Source: Prosthecobacter sp. (GTDB taxonomy: Bacteria > Verrucomicrobiota > Verrucomicrobiia > Verrucomicrobiales > Verrucomicrobiaceae). From it: a stretch of DNA of 64,000 nt. The translations under genes were made by a program, and so were the position numbers. A model generated the notes under the pieces. It saw only the letters and a list, made by a program, of their open reading frames with translations. It was not told the DNA's origin and ran no database searches. Location: positions 1,116,001 through 1,180,000 of the forward strand of contig NZ_JAXMIH010000006.1 in the NCBI RefSeq assembly GCF_034366625.1, written 5' to 3'. Within the stretch, counting starts at the first letter, position 1, and every line of letters starts with the position of its first letter. This document shows positions 32,672 to 42,924 of the stretch, piece after piece.

Positions 32672-34402
32672 TCACTTCTTCGGAGCTCCCTCTTTATACT
32701 TCGCCATCAGCTCCTGAAACTTCTTGTTCAGCTCCTGATACTCGGGGCTCTTGCGATCGTGTTTGGCACGCTCGGCAGAGATGGCGCGGATCTCCACACC
32801 CATCGCGCGGCGTTCCTCGGAGGCCTTTTGCGCACTGGTGTCCACTTTGACCTCCACGTCGTCCCAATCGTCCGTGCGGAAGACGGAGGCAGGCAGGCCA
32901 TCGCTGTTCACGAGATTCGCTCCTTCGGGATTCGAGGCCCAGGCGTAGCGCACAGCGGCGGGAGCCTTCACTTCGGCACTGCTGACGAGCACGCTGTCGG
33001 CGCCATCCACCTTCGCATCGGCCCACTTCCAGACTTTGTCGGCACCCGCGATCTCGAAACGCTTCAAAGCACCGCCATCGCGTGATTTCAGCCCCGTGCC
33101 GCTTTGACCAAAGGTCACGCGGATCGCTCCGTCCTTCATCTCGCTAGATTTGAAGAGCGGGCCGCTGTAGATCAGCTCCTTGCCGTAGTCTTTGGCTAAA
33201 GCCCAGCGTGCGAGGCGTTCGCCGGGGTCTTTTTTGTTCTTTGGATGGATGTCATTCGCTTCGCCGACATCATTGATGATCGCCATGCCGGTCTTCGGCG
33301 TGGTACCGAGCACAAGTCGCATGCGATCCTGACAAAGCGCCCAAGGATCAGGCGTGCCGGGCGCGGTTGAGGCCGCGCGATAGCTGGCGAGCTGCACATA
33401 ATAAAAGCTGAACTCATCCGCCCAGCGCTTGCGCCAGTCATTGATCATGAGCGGCAGCGTCTGGTCGTAAGGCACCGCTCCAGCCTTCGCGTTGCCTTCA
33501 CCCTGATACCAAATCGCGCCGCGCATCGTGTAGCCGGTGAAGGGGTGAATCATCGCGGCAAACAGCACGCCCGGCTTGCCCTCGGTGAGCAGCGGACGCT
33601 TTGGCACCTCGGGCTTCTTCGGCAGGCGTTTGCGTTCTTCGGCGGATTTGCCCTTCGCTGCGGCCATCGTGGCCTTCCACTGCTCCAGTTTCGTCGCGTA
33701 AGCTGCATCCGCCCTGGCTTGATCGTAACCGGCCTCGTCCTTCAACATCGCATCCACGAGCGCTTTCGTGCCCGGCAGCGTGTTCAGTGCCTCGCGACTG
33801 GTAAAAGTCTCCACCGGCTTGCCACCCCACGCGGATTTGATCACACCGACGGGAATGCCGAGCTCCAGATGCAGCTTCCGCGCGAAGAAAAACGCCACGG
33901 CGGAGAATCCAGGCACCGTTTCTGGTGTGGAGGCCTGCCACACGCCCTCGATGTCGTCCTGATTGTCTGCCGCCGTCACCAGCGGCGCATTGAACATGCG
34001 CAGCGCCGGATGTTTCGACTCCGCGATGAGCCCCGCGTATTCCGGCGAGCGGTTCATCGAGTAAAACATGTTCGACTGCCCCGACGCGAACCACACTTCG
34101 CCCACGAGCACGTCTTTGATTTCGAGCTTGTCCTTGCCGGCAGAGATCGTTAGCACCGCGCCCGCCGCATCCGCCGCGCCCGTTTCGATCTGCGCCCGCC
34201 ATTTGCCATCGGCACCTGCTTTAGCCGATGCCGATTTGCCTTTGAAGCTCACGCTAACCTCCGCCCCCGCATCCGCCTTGCCCCAAATGGCCGCGGCACG
34301 CTCGCGCTGAAGCACCATATGATCGCTGAAGAAGTGCGGTACCTTTAGCTCGGCGAGGAGCAGGCTGGGGGAGAGAAGGAGGAGGGATAGAGTGAGTTTC
34401 AT
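32672..34402 (-). CDS. Sialate O-acetylesterase (SIAE-like)
   Basis: A 576-residue exported protein. After the signal peptide (MKLTLSLLLLSPSLLLA) comes the SIAE opening (KVPHFFSDHMVLQRERAAAIWGKA) with a beta-sandwich domain to about residue 100. The SGNH hydrolase core follows: nucleophile in FASGQSNMFYS (about 110), SAWGGKPVETFTS, and GAIWYQGEGNA. Longer than the single-domain relative at 20790, it is the usual two-domain SIAE size. It removes acetyl groups from sugars in the periplasm and sits directly upstream of the beta-helix gene with a 2-base gap. Confidence 0.9.
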   Translation of the reverse strand: MKLTLSLLLLSPSLLLAELKVPHFFSDHMVLQRERAAAIWGKADAGAEVSVSFKGKSASAKAGADGKWRAQIETGAADAAGAVLTISAGKDKLEIKDVLVGEVWFASGQSNMFYSMNRSPEYAGLIAESKHPALRMFNAPLVTAADNQDDIEGVWQASTPETVPGFSAVAFFFARKLHLELGIPVGVIKSAWGGKPVETFTSREALNTLPGTKALVDAMLKDEAGYDQARADAAYATKLEQWKATMAAAKGKSAEERKRLPKKPEVPKRPLLTEGKPGVLFAAMIHPFTGYTMRGAIWYQGEGNAKAGAVPYDQTLPLMINDWRKRWADEFSFYYVQLASYRAASTAPGTPDPWALCQDRMRLVLGTTPKTGMAIINDVGEANDIHPKNKKDPGERLARWALAKDYGKELIYSGPLFKSSEMKDGAIRVTFGQSGTGLKSRDGGALKRFEIAGADKVWKWADAKVDGADSVLVSSAEVKAPAAVRYAWASNPEGANLVNSDGLPASVFRTDDWDDVEVKVDTSAQKASEERRAMGVEIRAISAERAKHDRKSPEYQELNKKFQELMAKYKEGAPKK

Positions 34403-34428
34403 GGCGATGGCGGAGTAGGTGAACGGAT

Positions 34429-35352
34429 TCAGGGGCGGTGTTGATCAAAAGTCTCCTGGTGATGGCGCATGATGTCGTCGCCTTTCACGTCGTAGCTGCC
34501 GGTGGCGGTGTGCGGCACATCGGAGATCGAGAGGAACTCATGCGCGATGCCCAGTTCCTTCAGGTAGGCCGAGAATTTCAAATTGAAGTCGTAGTTGAAG
34601 CACTTCGTGCCGTCCCAGACGAGGATGTTTAGCGTCGGGCGGTCTTTGCGTTCCGCGTAAGCCTTCGCGATGTCCCACGCGTTGTAGCCGAGCGGCAGGA
34701 AGCGGAGTTTCTCGCTCTCGTAGCCGTCGTTTTCCTGGATGTGCTTCTCCGGGCCGTAGCCTGAGCCGCCAGGTGCCACGGAGAGAAACAGCTCCGGGTG
34801 CTTGAACATGATGCGGGTGGTGCCGCGTCCGCCTTGCGAGTAACCCTCCAGCGCTCGCCCCTCGCGTGTGCCCCAGGTGCGATAGATGGCGTCGATGTGC
34901 GGCACGAGCTCCTTCACGAAGACGCTTTCGCCCATGCCCTGCTTCATCTCCGGCATGTCAAACCAGCTCACCGGTCCGCCATTCGGGAAAACATAGATCG
35001 TGGGCTTGATCGTGCCTTTTTGAATCGCCGCATCCACATAACTCGCGAGGCGAACTGCTTTGTTCTCCGCGCCCGGCCTCCCGCCATGCAGATGATACAC
35101 CACCGGATACTTTTCCTGACTCGTTTCATACCCCGGCGGCAGGTAGATGTAATAACCGACGTCGATGCCCATCGAGGTGCTTTTGAAGGTCGCGTGTTTC
35201 ACTGTCACAGGCAGAATCTTCTTCGCCGACTCCGCATTCATCGGCGAAACCCACGAGAAAGGCGGTTCCGCCGCAGCTTTGGTCTTCTTCGCGTTTTGAG
35301 CGAAGACAAGACTGGTGGAGGCAAGGAGGAGGCAAACAAGGGCGCGGAGCAT
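34429..35352 (-). CDS. Exported esterase (esterase D / feruloyl-esterase-like)
   Basis: A protein of 307 residues with signal peptide MLRALVCLLLASTSLVFAQ and a basic linker (NAKKTKAAAE). Typical of PF00756 esterases are YYIYLPPGYETSQEKYPVVYHLHGGRPG, the nucleophile elbow ALEGYSQGGRGT with Ser near residue 187, and a late HT/S (VPHTATGSYDV). Relatives cleave ferulic or acetyl esters from plant and algal polysaccharides. Its start is 26 bases from the SIAE gene, in the same operon. Confidence 0.85.
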   Translation of the reverse strand: MLRALVCLLLASTSLVFAQNAKKTKAAAEPPFSWVSPMNAESAKKILPVTVKHATFKSTSMGIDVGYYIYLPPGYETSQEKYPVVYHLHGGRPGAENKAVRLASYVDAAIQKGTIKPTIYVFPNGGPVSWFDMPEMKQGMGESVFVKELVPHIDAIYRTWGTREGRALEGYSQGGRGTTRIMFKHPELFLSVAPGGSGYGPEKHIQENDGYESEKLRFLPLGYNAWDIAKAYAERKDRPTLNILVWDGTKCFNYDFNLKFSAYLKELGIAHEFLSISDVPHTATGSYDVKGDDIMRHHQETFDQHRP

Positions 35353-35400
35353 CGCGTGGGAACGACAGCCAGGCTGGGGTTGTTGCCCGTCAAAAGCGCG

Positions 35401-36780
35401 TCATGCAAAAATCCCGTTCACCACTTCGCCATACACATCGGTGAGGCGGAAGTCTCTTCCGGCGTAGCGATAGGTGAGCTTCAAGTGATCGATGCCGAGG
35501 AGGTGCAGGATGGTCGCATGCAGGTCGTGCATGTGGACTTTGTCCTTCACAGCGTAGTAGCCGAAGTCGTCCGTTTCGCCATACGCGACGCCGGATTTCA
35601 CGCCGCCACCGGCGAGCCACATGGTGAAGCCCTGCGGGTTGTGATCGCGACCGTTCGCACCTTGCACGATGGGCGTGCGGCCGAACTCGCCGCCCCAGAC
35701 GACGAGGGTGTCTTCCAGCATGCCGCGTTGCTTCAAATCGGCGAGCAGACCGGCGATGGGACGATCCACGGCGGCGGCGTTCTTGGTGTGACCTTTGATG
35801 AGATCGGAGTGCTGGTCCCAGACGTTCGGTGTGCTGACTTGAATGAAGCGCACGCCGGATTCGGCGAAGCGACGCGCGAGCAGGCACTGGCGACCGTAGT
35901 TGTCCGTTACCGCATCGCCGATGCCGTAGAGCGCCTTGATGTGCGCAGGCTCGTTTTCGATGTCCATGACGCCGGGGGCCTCGCGCTGCATGCGGAAGGC
36001 GAGTTCCATGCTCTGGATCATGCCCTCGACCGGTGCGTGGCGTGTGCGCTCGAAGTGCTCGCGGTTCATCGCTTGGAGCAAATCGAGCTTGCGCATCTGA
36101 CCGGCGGAATCGCCAGTGGCGTCGAGAAAGCGGAAGGTGGCGTCTTTGCCCAACTTGCCTGCACGACCGACGGTGGTGCCTTGATGTGCGGCGGGCAGGA
36201 AAGCGCTGCCGTAATTACGCGGGCCACCATGCGTGGCGGGCGGACTGATGCTCACAAAGGCGGGCAGGTCGGCGTTCTCGCTGCCGAGACCGTAGCTGAT
36301 CCATGAGCCGATGGACGGACGCACAAAATTGTCCGCGCCCGTGTGGATCATGCACACCGCCTGGCCGTGCGACTGGCCTTTGCTCTGCATGGAACGGATG
36401 ACACACAAGTCATCGAGTCGCTTCGACACTTCGGGGAACAAATCGCTACCCCACAGGCCCGCTTCGCCATGCTGCGAAAACTTCCACGGCGAGCCGAGCA
36501 GCTTCGCCTGGCTCGTGGACGATGGATCGAGGTTCTTCGCCGGTGCAAAGGGCAGCTTCTTGCCGTCCATCTGCTGGAGCTTCGGTTTGTAATCAAACGT
36601 GTCCACCTGCGACGGTCCACCGTGCATGAAGAGGAAGATGACGCGCTTCGCCCGCGGCGTGTGATGCAGTCCACGCGGCAAACTGGCCGCTGTGGCGATG
36701 CCATTGAGCGCGAGCGCCCCGAATCCGCAGGCAGCGGTCTGCAAGGCATGACGGCGGGTGATAAGTGGAGACGTGTTCAT
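35401..36780 (-). CDS. DUF1501 protein with twin-arginine-like leader
   Basis: The start at 36780 gives a Tat-like leader ([20 protein letters not shown]) and 459 residues. It shows DUF1501 features: [42 protein letters not shown], and [14 protein letters not shown] followed by [20 protein letters not shown]1501 belongs to the alkaline-phosphatase/sulfatase-like superfamily and always seems to pair with DUF1549/DUF1553 proteins in Planctomycetota and Verrucomicrobiota; here it follows one after 4 bases. The biochemical role of the pair is not established. A second DUF1501 gene is at 56069. Confidence 0.88.
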   Translation of the reverse strand: MNTSPLITRRHALQTAACGFGALALNGIATAASLPRGLHHTPRAKRVIFLFMHGGPSQVDTFDYKPKLQQMDGKKLPFAPAKNLDPSSTSQAKLLGSPWKFSQHGEAGLWGSDLFPEVSKRLDDLCVIRSMQSKGQSHGQAVCMIHTGADNFVRPSIGSWISYGLGSENADLPAFVSISPPATHGGPRNYGSAFLPAAHQGTTVGRAGKLGKDATFRFLDATGDSAGQMRKLDLLQAMNREHFERTRHAPVEGMIQSMELAFRMQREAPGVMDIENEPAHIKALYGIGDAVTDNYGRQCLLARRFAESGVRFIQVSTPNVWDQHSDLIKGHTKNAAAVDRPIAGLLADLKQRGMLEDTLVVWGGEFGRTPIVQGANGRDHNPQGFTMWLAGGGVKSGVAYGETDDFGYYAVKDKVHMHDLHATILHLLGIDHLKLTYRYAGRDFRLTDVYGEVVNGIFA

Positions 36781-36784
36781 GGCA

Positions 36785-39580
36785 TCATTCGAGAAACAAA
36801 AACTCCGTGGAGGCGAGCAGCACATGGGCGAGATCGGCGAGGGCTTTTTCGCGATCATCGTTGGCGGTGTTGATGAAATCATTCGCACGCTTGGCCGCCG
36901 TGGCGCTCGGCGCACGTCCGAGAATGGCCTCATGTAGCCATGTCACTGGGTCAGCCTGGGCGTAGGCTTGTTGGGCGAGTGTGGCACCCTGTTTTTGCAG
37001 GAAGGGGCTGTTGAGCAGATACAGCGCTTGCGTGGGCACGGTGGTGAGCGGGCGGTCGCCGGAAACCATCTCGGGATTGGCGACGTCGAAGATTTCCAGC
37101 TCGGGGGCGAGGTTGTTGCGCGCGACGGGGAGGTAGATGCTGCGGCGCAGTTCTTTGTCGAACTTCATCGGCTTGTCGAGATCCTCGCCGTAAGTGAGCG
37201 CGGTGGCGGCGGCTTGTTCGAGTTTGAGTTCGCCGGTGAGGAAGAGCAGGCTGTCGCGAATTTCCTCGGCGGTGAGGCGACGATATGACCGCCTGCCGAA
37301 CAAACGATTTTCGGGATCGGCGATGGTGCGCGGTGATTTGGCCTCAGCGGCGAGCTGATAGGTGCGGCTGAGCACCATCTCGCGGATCAATGATTTGAAG
37401 GAGCCGCCGCTGGCGCGGAACTTCGCGGCGAGGTGATCGAGCAGCGCGGGATGCGTGGGCTTCTCGCCCTGCACGCCGAAGTTATCGACGGTGCCGACGA
37501 TGCCACGCCCGAAAAGCTGCGCCCAGAGGCGGTTCACGATCACGCGGTCGAGCAGCGCATTCTCCGTGCTCGTCATCCAGGCGGCGAGTTGCAGGCGACC
37601 GCTCGATCCGGCGGGGATCTTCGGCGCTTTGCCGCTGTGCAGCACGGTGGGGAAGCTGCGTGGCACTTTGGGGCCGAGTTGATTCACCTCGCCACGCACG
37701 CGCAGATGGATGTCGCCTGCGTCACGCGCATCGCGCGGGGCCATGGCCAGCTCGGCGTCTTTGAGCGCGTTCACCTGCTTGTCGAGCTCTTTGGTAAGCG
37801 CGGCGTTGTCCATCAGGAGGAGCGGATCGCCCGTGCTGCTGCCGTTCGCCATCGCCAGTGCGGTGGACTCGCGCTCGATGTCTTTTTCGGAGATGAACTG
37901 CACGGCATCGACGATCACATAATCCTTCGTGCCTTGCGTGCCGACGATGACATTCACGCGCCCGCCTTTCTCGAAATGAAACCGGCCGATGGGCTCGAAC
38001 AGGCCGCCGATGCTGGGCTTCTTCGTCTGGTCAAAGATGATCTCATGCACGCCGTCGAAGGCTTCGACGGTGATGGGCACGCGCTTGTCGCAGTTGCCCT
38101 TCGCCGGATAGGCGATTCGCACCTCGTAGATGCCGGTCTCGGGCAAGGCACCGCGAAACACGGCCTTCTTCGCGCCTCGGTCCTGCTTGTCGTTGTGAAT
38201 GTAGAAGTCGCCGAAGCGCTTCGCAGACAGGCTCGACTGCTTCCAGTCGCCGACGAGTTCCGCGCTGGCCTCATCATAAATCACGCCCGCGAGCGGCAGT
38301 TTCGTCAGTGCTTTTTTGCCCGCGACGGTTTCCATGAAATCGCGCTCCACTTTGAGCCGCATCGCGAGTTCGAGCCGCGCCACTTTCTGCTTCAGCTCGC
38401 CAAACGCTGGTTCCGGCTGCGGCAGTGCCTGCTCCACCCAGCTTGCCACATTCACGCAGCCGTTCCGCGTGCCCATGACGACCTCCGTGGAGCGGAAGAA
38501 GCCCGCGAGCGCGTAGTAGTCCTGCTGGCTGAAGGGATCGAACTTGTGATCGTGGCAGCGCGCACAACCAACGGTGAGGCCGAGAAACGCGCGGCCAATC
38601 GTGTCGATCTGCTCGTCCACCGTGTCGAGGTGCAGCTTCTCCTTGTCGCGCTCCGTGAGCATCTTCGGCCCCAGCGCGAGGAAACTCGACGCGATCATCT
38701 GACTGCGCCGCTGCGCGGGAGTCTTTGCGGCCATAAGGTCACCCGCGATCTGCTCACGAATGAACTCGTAGAACGATTTGTCGTGGTTGAAGGCATCAAT
38801 GACGTAGTTTCTGTAACGCCACGCCTGATAAAAGGTGTAGTTGCGGTCACCGCCGTTCGAGTCCGAATAACGCGCGAGATCCAGCCAGTAGCGGCCCCAT
38901 TTTTCTCCGAACTGCGGGCTGCTGAGGAGCTTCTCGACATAGTCGGACAAGTCAGACGTGTCAGACTCGTCCGACGGCGGCAAGCCGGTGAGATCATAGC
39001 TGAGCCTGCGCATGAGCGTGACGCGGTCCGCATCGGCGGCAGGCGTGAGCTTCTTTGCCTCCAACTCTGCGAGGATGAACACATCCAGCTCTTTGCGCGG
39101 CCAGTCTTGCTGCTTCACGGCAGGCAGCGCGTTCTTTTGCAGCGGACGAAACGCCCAGCCTTGGCGTGCCGCCGCGAAATCAATCGTCTTCTTCGTGCTC
39201 GCCGCGGCCATCGACTCCACGCGCGGATCAGGCGCCCCCATCGTGATCCATTGCTCCAGCACGCGAATGTCTTCCGGCGGCAGCTTCGACTTCGGCGGCA
39301 TTTGCAGATCTTCGTCCTCGTAGCGCACGCTGTGCATGAGCAGGCTCTTCGCGGGCTTTCCGGGCACCAGCGCCGGCCCCGCATCGCCACCCTTCACCCA
39401 ACCTTCCTTCCGATCCAGCAGCAGCCCGCCTTTCACCTTTCCCTGCTGCGAGTGGCACTCATAACAATGCTTCACCAGTAAAGGCCGCACGCTGCTCTCA
39501 AAAAACGCCACGCCATCCGCCGCCGATGAATCAGCAGCCGCGAGGGCAAGGAGGAGCGAGATGGAAGAAAAGCGACGCAC
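36785..39580 (-). CDS. PSCyt1-DUF1549-DUF1553 planctomycete-type cytochrome protein
   Basis: No ATG fits the start. The GTG at 39580 gives signal peptide [20 protein letters not shown]; a TTG at 39595 is also open. The product has about 931 residues. Near the N-terminus is a single heme motif CYECH with [21 protein letters not shown] downstream, typical of the PSCyt1 domain. DUF1549 follows ([12 protein letters not shown]...[28 protein letters not shown]), then a carbohydrate-binding-like insert around residues 430-590 and DUF1553 ([33 protein letters not shown]). It is exported and probably acts together with the DUF1501 protein. Confidence 0.88.
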   Translation of the reverse strand: MRRFSSISLLLALAAADSSAADGVAFFESSVRPLLVKHCYECHSQQGKVKGGLLLDRKEGWVKGGDAGPALVPGKPAKSLLMHSVRYEDEDLQMPPKSKLPPEDIRVLEQWITMGAPDPRVESMAAASTKKTIDFAAARQGWAFRPLQKNALPAVKQQDWPRKELDVFILAELEAKKLTPAADADRVTLMRRLSYDLTGLPPSDESDTSDLSDYVEKLLSSPQFGEKWGRYWLDLARYSDSNGGDRNYTFYQAWRYRNYVIDAFNHDKSFYEFIREQIAGDLMAAKTPAQRRSQMIASSFLALGPKMLTERDKEKLHLDTVDEQIDTIGRAFLGLTVGCARCHDHKFDPFSQQDYYALAGFFRSTEVVMGTRNGCVNVASWVEQALPQPEPAFGELKQKVARLELAMRLKVERDFMETVAGKKALTKLPLAGVIYDEASAELVGDWKQSSLSAKRFGDFYIHNDKQDRGAKKAVFRGALPETGIYEVRIAYPAKGNCDKRVPITVEAFDGVHEIIFDQTKKPSIGGLFEPIGRFHFEKGGRVNVIVGTQGTKDYVIVDAVQFISEKDIERESTALAMANGSSTGDPLLLMDNAALTKELDKQVNALKDAELAMAPRDARDAGDIHLRVRGEVNQLGPKVPRSFPTVLHSGKAPKIPAGSSGRLQLAAWMTSTENALLDRVIVNRLWAQLFGRGIVGTVDNFGVQGEKPTHPALLDHLAAKFRASGGSFKSLIREMVLSRTYQLAAEAKSPRTIADPENRLFGRRSYRRLTAEEIRDSLLFLTGELKLEQAAATALTYGEDLDKPMKFDKELRRSIYLPVARNNLAPELEIFDVANPEMVSGDRPLTTVPTQALYLLNSPFLQKQGATLAQQAYAQADPVTWLHEAILGRAPSATAAKRANDFINTANDDREKALADLAHVLLASTEFLFLE

Positions 39581-39661
39581 GGCTACACAAGACAAGAAAA
39601 GAGGACTCTTGGACAGGAAAAGATCGGGCTGGGTGCGCGGGTCTTTCGGTTGGCTGTTTCC

Positions 39662-41467
39662 TCACTTCACCGGCACTGGCTTCGTCTGAATGAGTTGCAA
39701 TGAGTCCTTGATGCTTTTGCCGACGAGGCCGGCGAAGATGACCTTGCCGCCGGGAACTTCAGCCGGAATGTCGAAGGTGACTTCGATCTCGCCGGTGCCG
39801 CTGGCTTTCACTTCCTTGCGTTCGATGCGCTCGTTGCCGCCGCCTTTGAGCGTGACTTGAATCGGTTTTTCACCGAGATCGGCCGGGAAGGTGTGCTTGA
39901 GTTTCACGGTGGCTTTTTGGCCGGGCGTGACACTGGCAGGTGCTTCGAGGGCGATCAATGCACCGGGCTTGGCGGCATCGGAGGACTTCTTGGCAGCTCG
40001 ATTGGCGGTGACGCGCTCCTTTTTGCTCATCTGCTTGCCTTCGAGCTGCTTCATGTATTGCTCGCGAAAGGCGGCGTCATCGCGTTTGCGGAAGACTTCG
40101 AGGAGCGGGTCGTTCGTTTTGACCATCCAGTCTTCGAGCGCTTTTTCGAGCGTGGCCACCTGCGCAGCATCTTCGGGTTTGGCGATGAGATTGCTGAGCG
40201 CGTCGTGGTCGTAGCGCACCTCGTAGGCTTCCTCGGGCACGCGATGATCGAAAAGGTCGATGCGCGCGGCGATGGCCTCGTTTGTTTTTGCCAGCACGCG
40301 CATCTGGCGGGCAGTGGCGGTGCCATTGGTGGCTCCGGTCATGACGCGGGTGCCGTTCGACCACGGGCTGAAGACGTAGAGCCAGTCTTTCGTCTGCACG
40401 GCGCGCATTGGTGTGCGCTGACCGCCAGCGTTCTCGTTGTGCTCTTTGAAGACCATCACGCGCTCGGGTTGTGACTCGCCTTTGAGCAATGCGGCGAAGG
40501 AGGTGCCGTCGAAACCACCCGGCTGCGCGATTTGCAGCATGTCGAGAATCGTCGGCAGCAGATCGACGGTGGAGATCATGTGCGCGTCATCGACGGCACC
40601 TGCTTTTGTGACCCCTGGCCAGCGGATCATAAGCGGCGTGCGGCTGCTGTGATGATAGAGCTGCGTTTTGGCAAACGGCAGCGGCATGCCGTGATCGGAG
40701 AGGAAAATAATGATGGTGTTCTCATCCTGGCCGGCGGCCTTGAGGGCATCCAAGATCGCGCCCACGCCATCATCGGCGCGGCGCACACTGGAGTAATAAA
40801 GGGCGAGTTCTTTGCGGATGATTGGATCGTCATGCAGGAAGCCGGGCACGGGAACCTCCTCGGACGTGAAGACTTTCGAGGGCATATTCGGATCAGGAGC
40901 GCTCTCGCCTCGATTGCCTTCGCCATAGAAGGGCTTGTGTGGATCAGCCACATTCAAGAGCAGGCAAAACGGCTTTCCGGCCTGCTTCGCGGCTTCGATG
41001 CCTTGGGTGGCAGCCTTCCCCCACGAGGCGGCATTCTTCACATCGTCCTTTTTGCCTTCGCTGAGTATGATGTCCCAGGGGAAAGGCGAGTAGGGCGTGG
41101 AGTGCTCCACCTTGTGCCGGATGCCGGTGAAATAGCCCGCTGCCTTCACCAGATCACCCAGCACCGGGTAGTCCTTGTCGTTTTTGCCCATCGCCCGAAA
41201 GCCCTCGATGCGGTTGTTGTGCGGGTATTTGCCGCTCCACATGACATTGCGTGATGGCATGCAGTTCCCTACAACGACATGCGCATGATTGAACCGCAGG
41301 CTCTGCATCGCGAGCTTGTCCATGTTCGGCGTGGTGTCCTTCAGCGTGCAGCCGAAGACGCCGACCGAGTCGCAGCTCATGTCATCAGTGGTGATGATGA
41401 GCAGGTTGGGCTGTGCCAAAGCAGCGTGCCAAGGACAGAGAGCAAAGAGGAGATAAATGAAACGCAT
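39662..41467 (-). CDS. Sulfatase with C-terminal Ig-like domain
   Basis: A 601-residue exported sulfatase: signal peptide MRFIYLLFALCPWHAALA, Asp pair 28-29 (TTDDMSCDSVG), formylglycine motif C69-MPSR and LSDHGMPLPFAKTQLYHHSSRTPLMIRWPG. The HGMPLPFAK-x-x-LY pattern places it with heparan N-sulfatase-like enzymes. Residues from about 505 form an added beta-sandwich of Ig or fibronectin type (LEAPASVTPGQKATVKLKHTFP...GGKVIFAGLVGKS), which may bind substrate. It is 8 bases after the sulfatase gene at 41475 on the same strand. Confidence 0.9.
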   Translation of the reverse strand: MRFIYLLFALCPWHAALAQPNLLIITTDDMSCDSVGVFGCTLKDTTPNMDKLAMQSLRFNHAHVVVGNCMPSRNVMWSGKYPHNNRIEGFRAMGKNDKDYPVLGDLVKAAGYFTGIRHKVEHSTPYSPFPWDIILSEGKKDDVKNAASWGKAATQGIEAAKQAGKPFCLLLNVADPHKPFYGEGNRGESAPDPNMPSKVFTSEEVPVPGFLHDDPIIRKELALYYSSVRRADDGVGAILDALKAAGQDENTIIIFLSDHGMPLPFAKTQLYHHSSRTPLMIRWPGVTKAGAVDDAHMISTVDLLPTILDMLQIAQPGGFDGTSFAALLKGESQPERVMVFKEHNENAGGQRTPMRAVQTKDWLYVFSPWSNGTRVMTGATNGTATARQMRVLAKTNEAIAARIDLFDHRVPEEAYEVRYDHDALSNLIAKPEDAAQVATLEKALEDWMVKTNDPLLEVFRKRDDAAFREQYMKQLEGKQMSKKERVTANRAAKKSSDAAKPGALIALEAPASVTPGQKATVKLKHTFPADLGEKPIQVTLKGGGNERIERKEVKASGTGEIEVTFDIPAEVPGGKVIFAGLVGKSIKDSLQLIQTKPVPVK

Positions 41468-41474
41468 GGCGGAA

Positions 41475-42899
41475 TTACTGGGTGTTCTTCTTTCCTTTGC
41501 CTTTCTTGGTCGACGATGTGCCAGGAGCTTCTGGGGCGACGGGACGAGTGGAGGCTGGATCGGTCAGCAGGTGCGGCTCGCTGAAGAGGGTTTGCTTGTC
41601 ACCCTGCTCGCGCATCCAGGCTTCGAGTTGTTCGCGCAGTTTTTTCACGCGGGTGGACTGCGCAGGATCAGCGGCGAGGTTGTTCTGCTCGGCGGGATCG
41701 GCGCGGAGATCGTAAAGTTCGACAGCAGGGCGTTCATGGTAGCGCTTCACAATGGCGGTGGCCTCAGGGTCGGTTTGCGCCTTGTTGAACCACGAGGTCC
41801 AGTACGGAAGACCGCTTCTGATATTTGGTGATTTGTCGATGTGCGTGGTGTGCGCGAACTCGGGATGGAGATTGAGGATGAGCTTCCAGTCGGCGGTGCG
41901 GATCGCGCGGATGGGATAAACGTTCATGCTGCCGTCGCCGCTGTGCGTGGTGAAGATGAATTCGCGATGCGTGGACTTTTCGCCGCGTAAAACGGGAAGG
42001 AAGGAGCGCCCGTCGATCCCTTCCGGAACCTTACCGCCAGCGGCGTCGATGAGCGTGGGCAGTAGGTCGATCCACTGGATCATCGCGTCGGTGCGTGCGC
42101 CTGATTTGATGACGCCGGGCCACGCAGCGAGGAACGGGACGCGCGCGCCGGTGTCGTAGAGATTCCATTTGCCGAAAGGCCACTGCCCGCCGTGGTCGCT
42201 GGTGTAGAGGAACAGCGTGTTCGCGGGGACGAGGTATTTCTTTGCCAGATCCATCACCTCGCCGAGCTGCGTGTCGGCGGTGGTCACATCGGTGTAGTAG
42301 CGGGCGCGAGACTCACGTGTCTCTGGTGTGTCCACGAACTTCGGCGGCAGCGTCACCTTCGCGGGGTCGTAGCCTTCGAGCTTGTCCCATGGCACATGCG
42401 GCTCATGCGTGCCGACGAAGAGACAGAGCGGTTTGGAGGCATCGCGTTCCTTGAGAAACCTCTCCACAAAAGCTGCGTCGTGTTGCTCATCAAACACATC
42501 GAAACCGTGTCGTTGCGCGTCTTTGCCGCCGTGCGCCACTTTACCGAACGCAGCGGTCTGGTAGCCGAGTTTGCGTAGTACATCGGGCAGCGAAGCCACG
42601 TCATCGCGTTTGAAGGTGTGATTGTTCTCCGCACCATTGCGCGCCGGCATCAGACCGGTCAGCATGGCCGCGCGGCTCGGCGCACACGATGGCGAGGCGA
42701 TGAAGGCATGCGTGAAGGTCATGCCCGCGTCCGCCAGCCGCTGCATGTTCGGCGTACGGACCTCCTTTGAACCATAGGGCGTGGAGTCGAGCTGCCCGTG
42801 GTCGTCGGCGAGGAAGATGACGAGGCTCGGCTGCGCTGAGTATGATGCAGGCGAAAGGCAGAACGCCGAAAGGATGACCGCGAGGATGAAAGGCTTCAC
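41475..42899 (-). CDS. Sulfatase with GTG start and basic tail
   Basis: A 474-residue exported sulfatase starting with GTG. Signal peptide MKPFILAVILSAFCLSPASYSA, Asp pair 32-33 (LADDHGQLDS), formylglycine motif C72-APSR, and YTSDHGGQWPFGKWNLYDTGARVPFLAAWPG. The SDHGGQWPF-x-KWNLY pattern is typical of the SGSH/heparan-sulfatase-like group. The tail is basic (SSTKKGKGKKNTQ). The signal peptide is a diverged form of the repeat-derived leaders seen nearby. Confidence 0.9.
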   Translation of the reverse strand: MKPFILAVILSAFCLSPASYSAQPSLVIFLADDHGQLDSTPYGSKEVRTPNMQRLADAGMTFTHAFIASPSCAPSRAAMLTGLMPARNGAENNHTFKRDDVASLPDVLRKLGYQTAAFGKVAHGGKDAQRHGFDVFDEQHDAAFVERFLKERDASKPLCLFVGTHEPHVPWDKLEGYDPAKVTLPPKFVDTPETRESRARYYTDVTTADTQLGEVMDLAKKYLVPANTLFLYTSDHGGQWPFGKWNLYDTGARVPFLAAWPGVIKSGARTDAMIQWIDLLPTLIDAAGGKVPEGIDGRSFLPVLRGEKSTHREFIFTTHSGDGSMNVYPIRAIRTADWKLILNLHPEFAHTTHIDKSPNIRSGLPYWTSWFNKAQTDPEATAIVKRYHERPAVELYDLRADPAEQNNLAADPAQSTRVKKLREQLEAWMREQGDKQTLFSEPHLLTDPASTRPVAPEAPGTSSTKKGKGKKNTQ

Positions 42900-42924
42900 G
42901 GCGCATGGAAACGCAGCAAGTGCG

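Noticed and set aside
37433-39481. A 682-codon plus-strand frame opposite the PSCyt1-DUF1549-DUF1553 gene
   Set aside because: Antisense shadow; rich in His, Arg and Leu and without domain features, while the minus strand has a complete known architecture.
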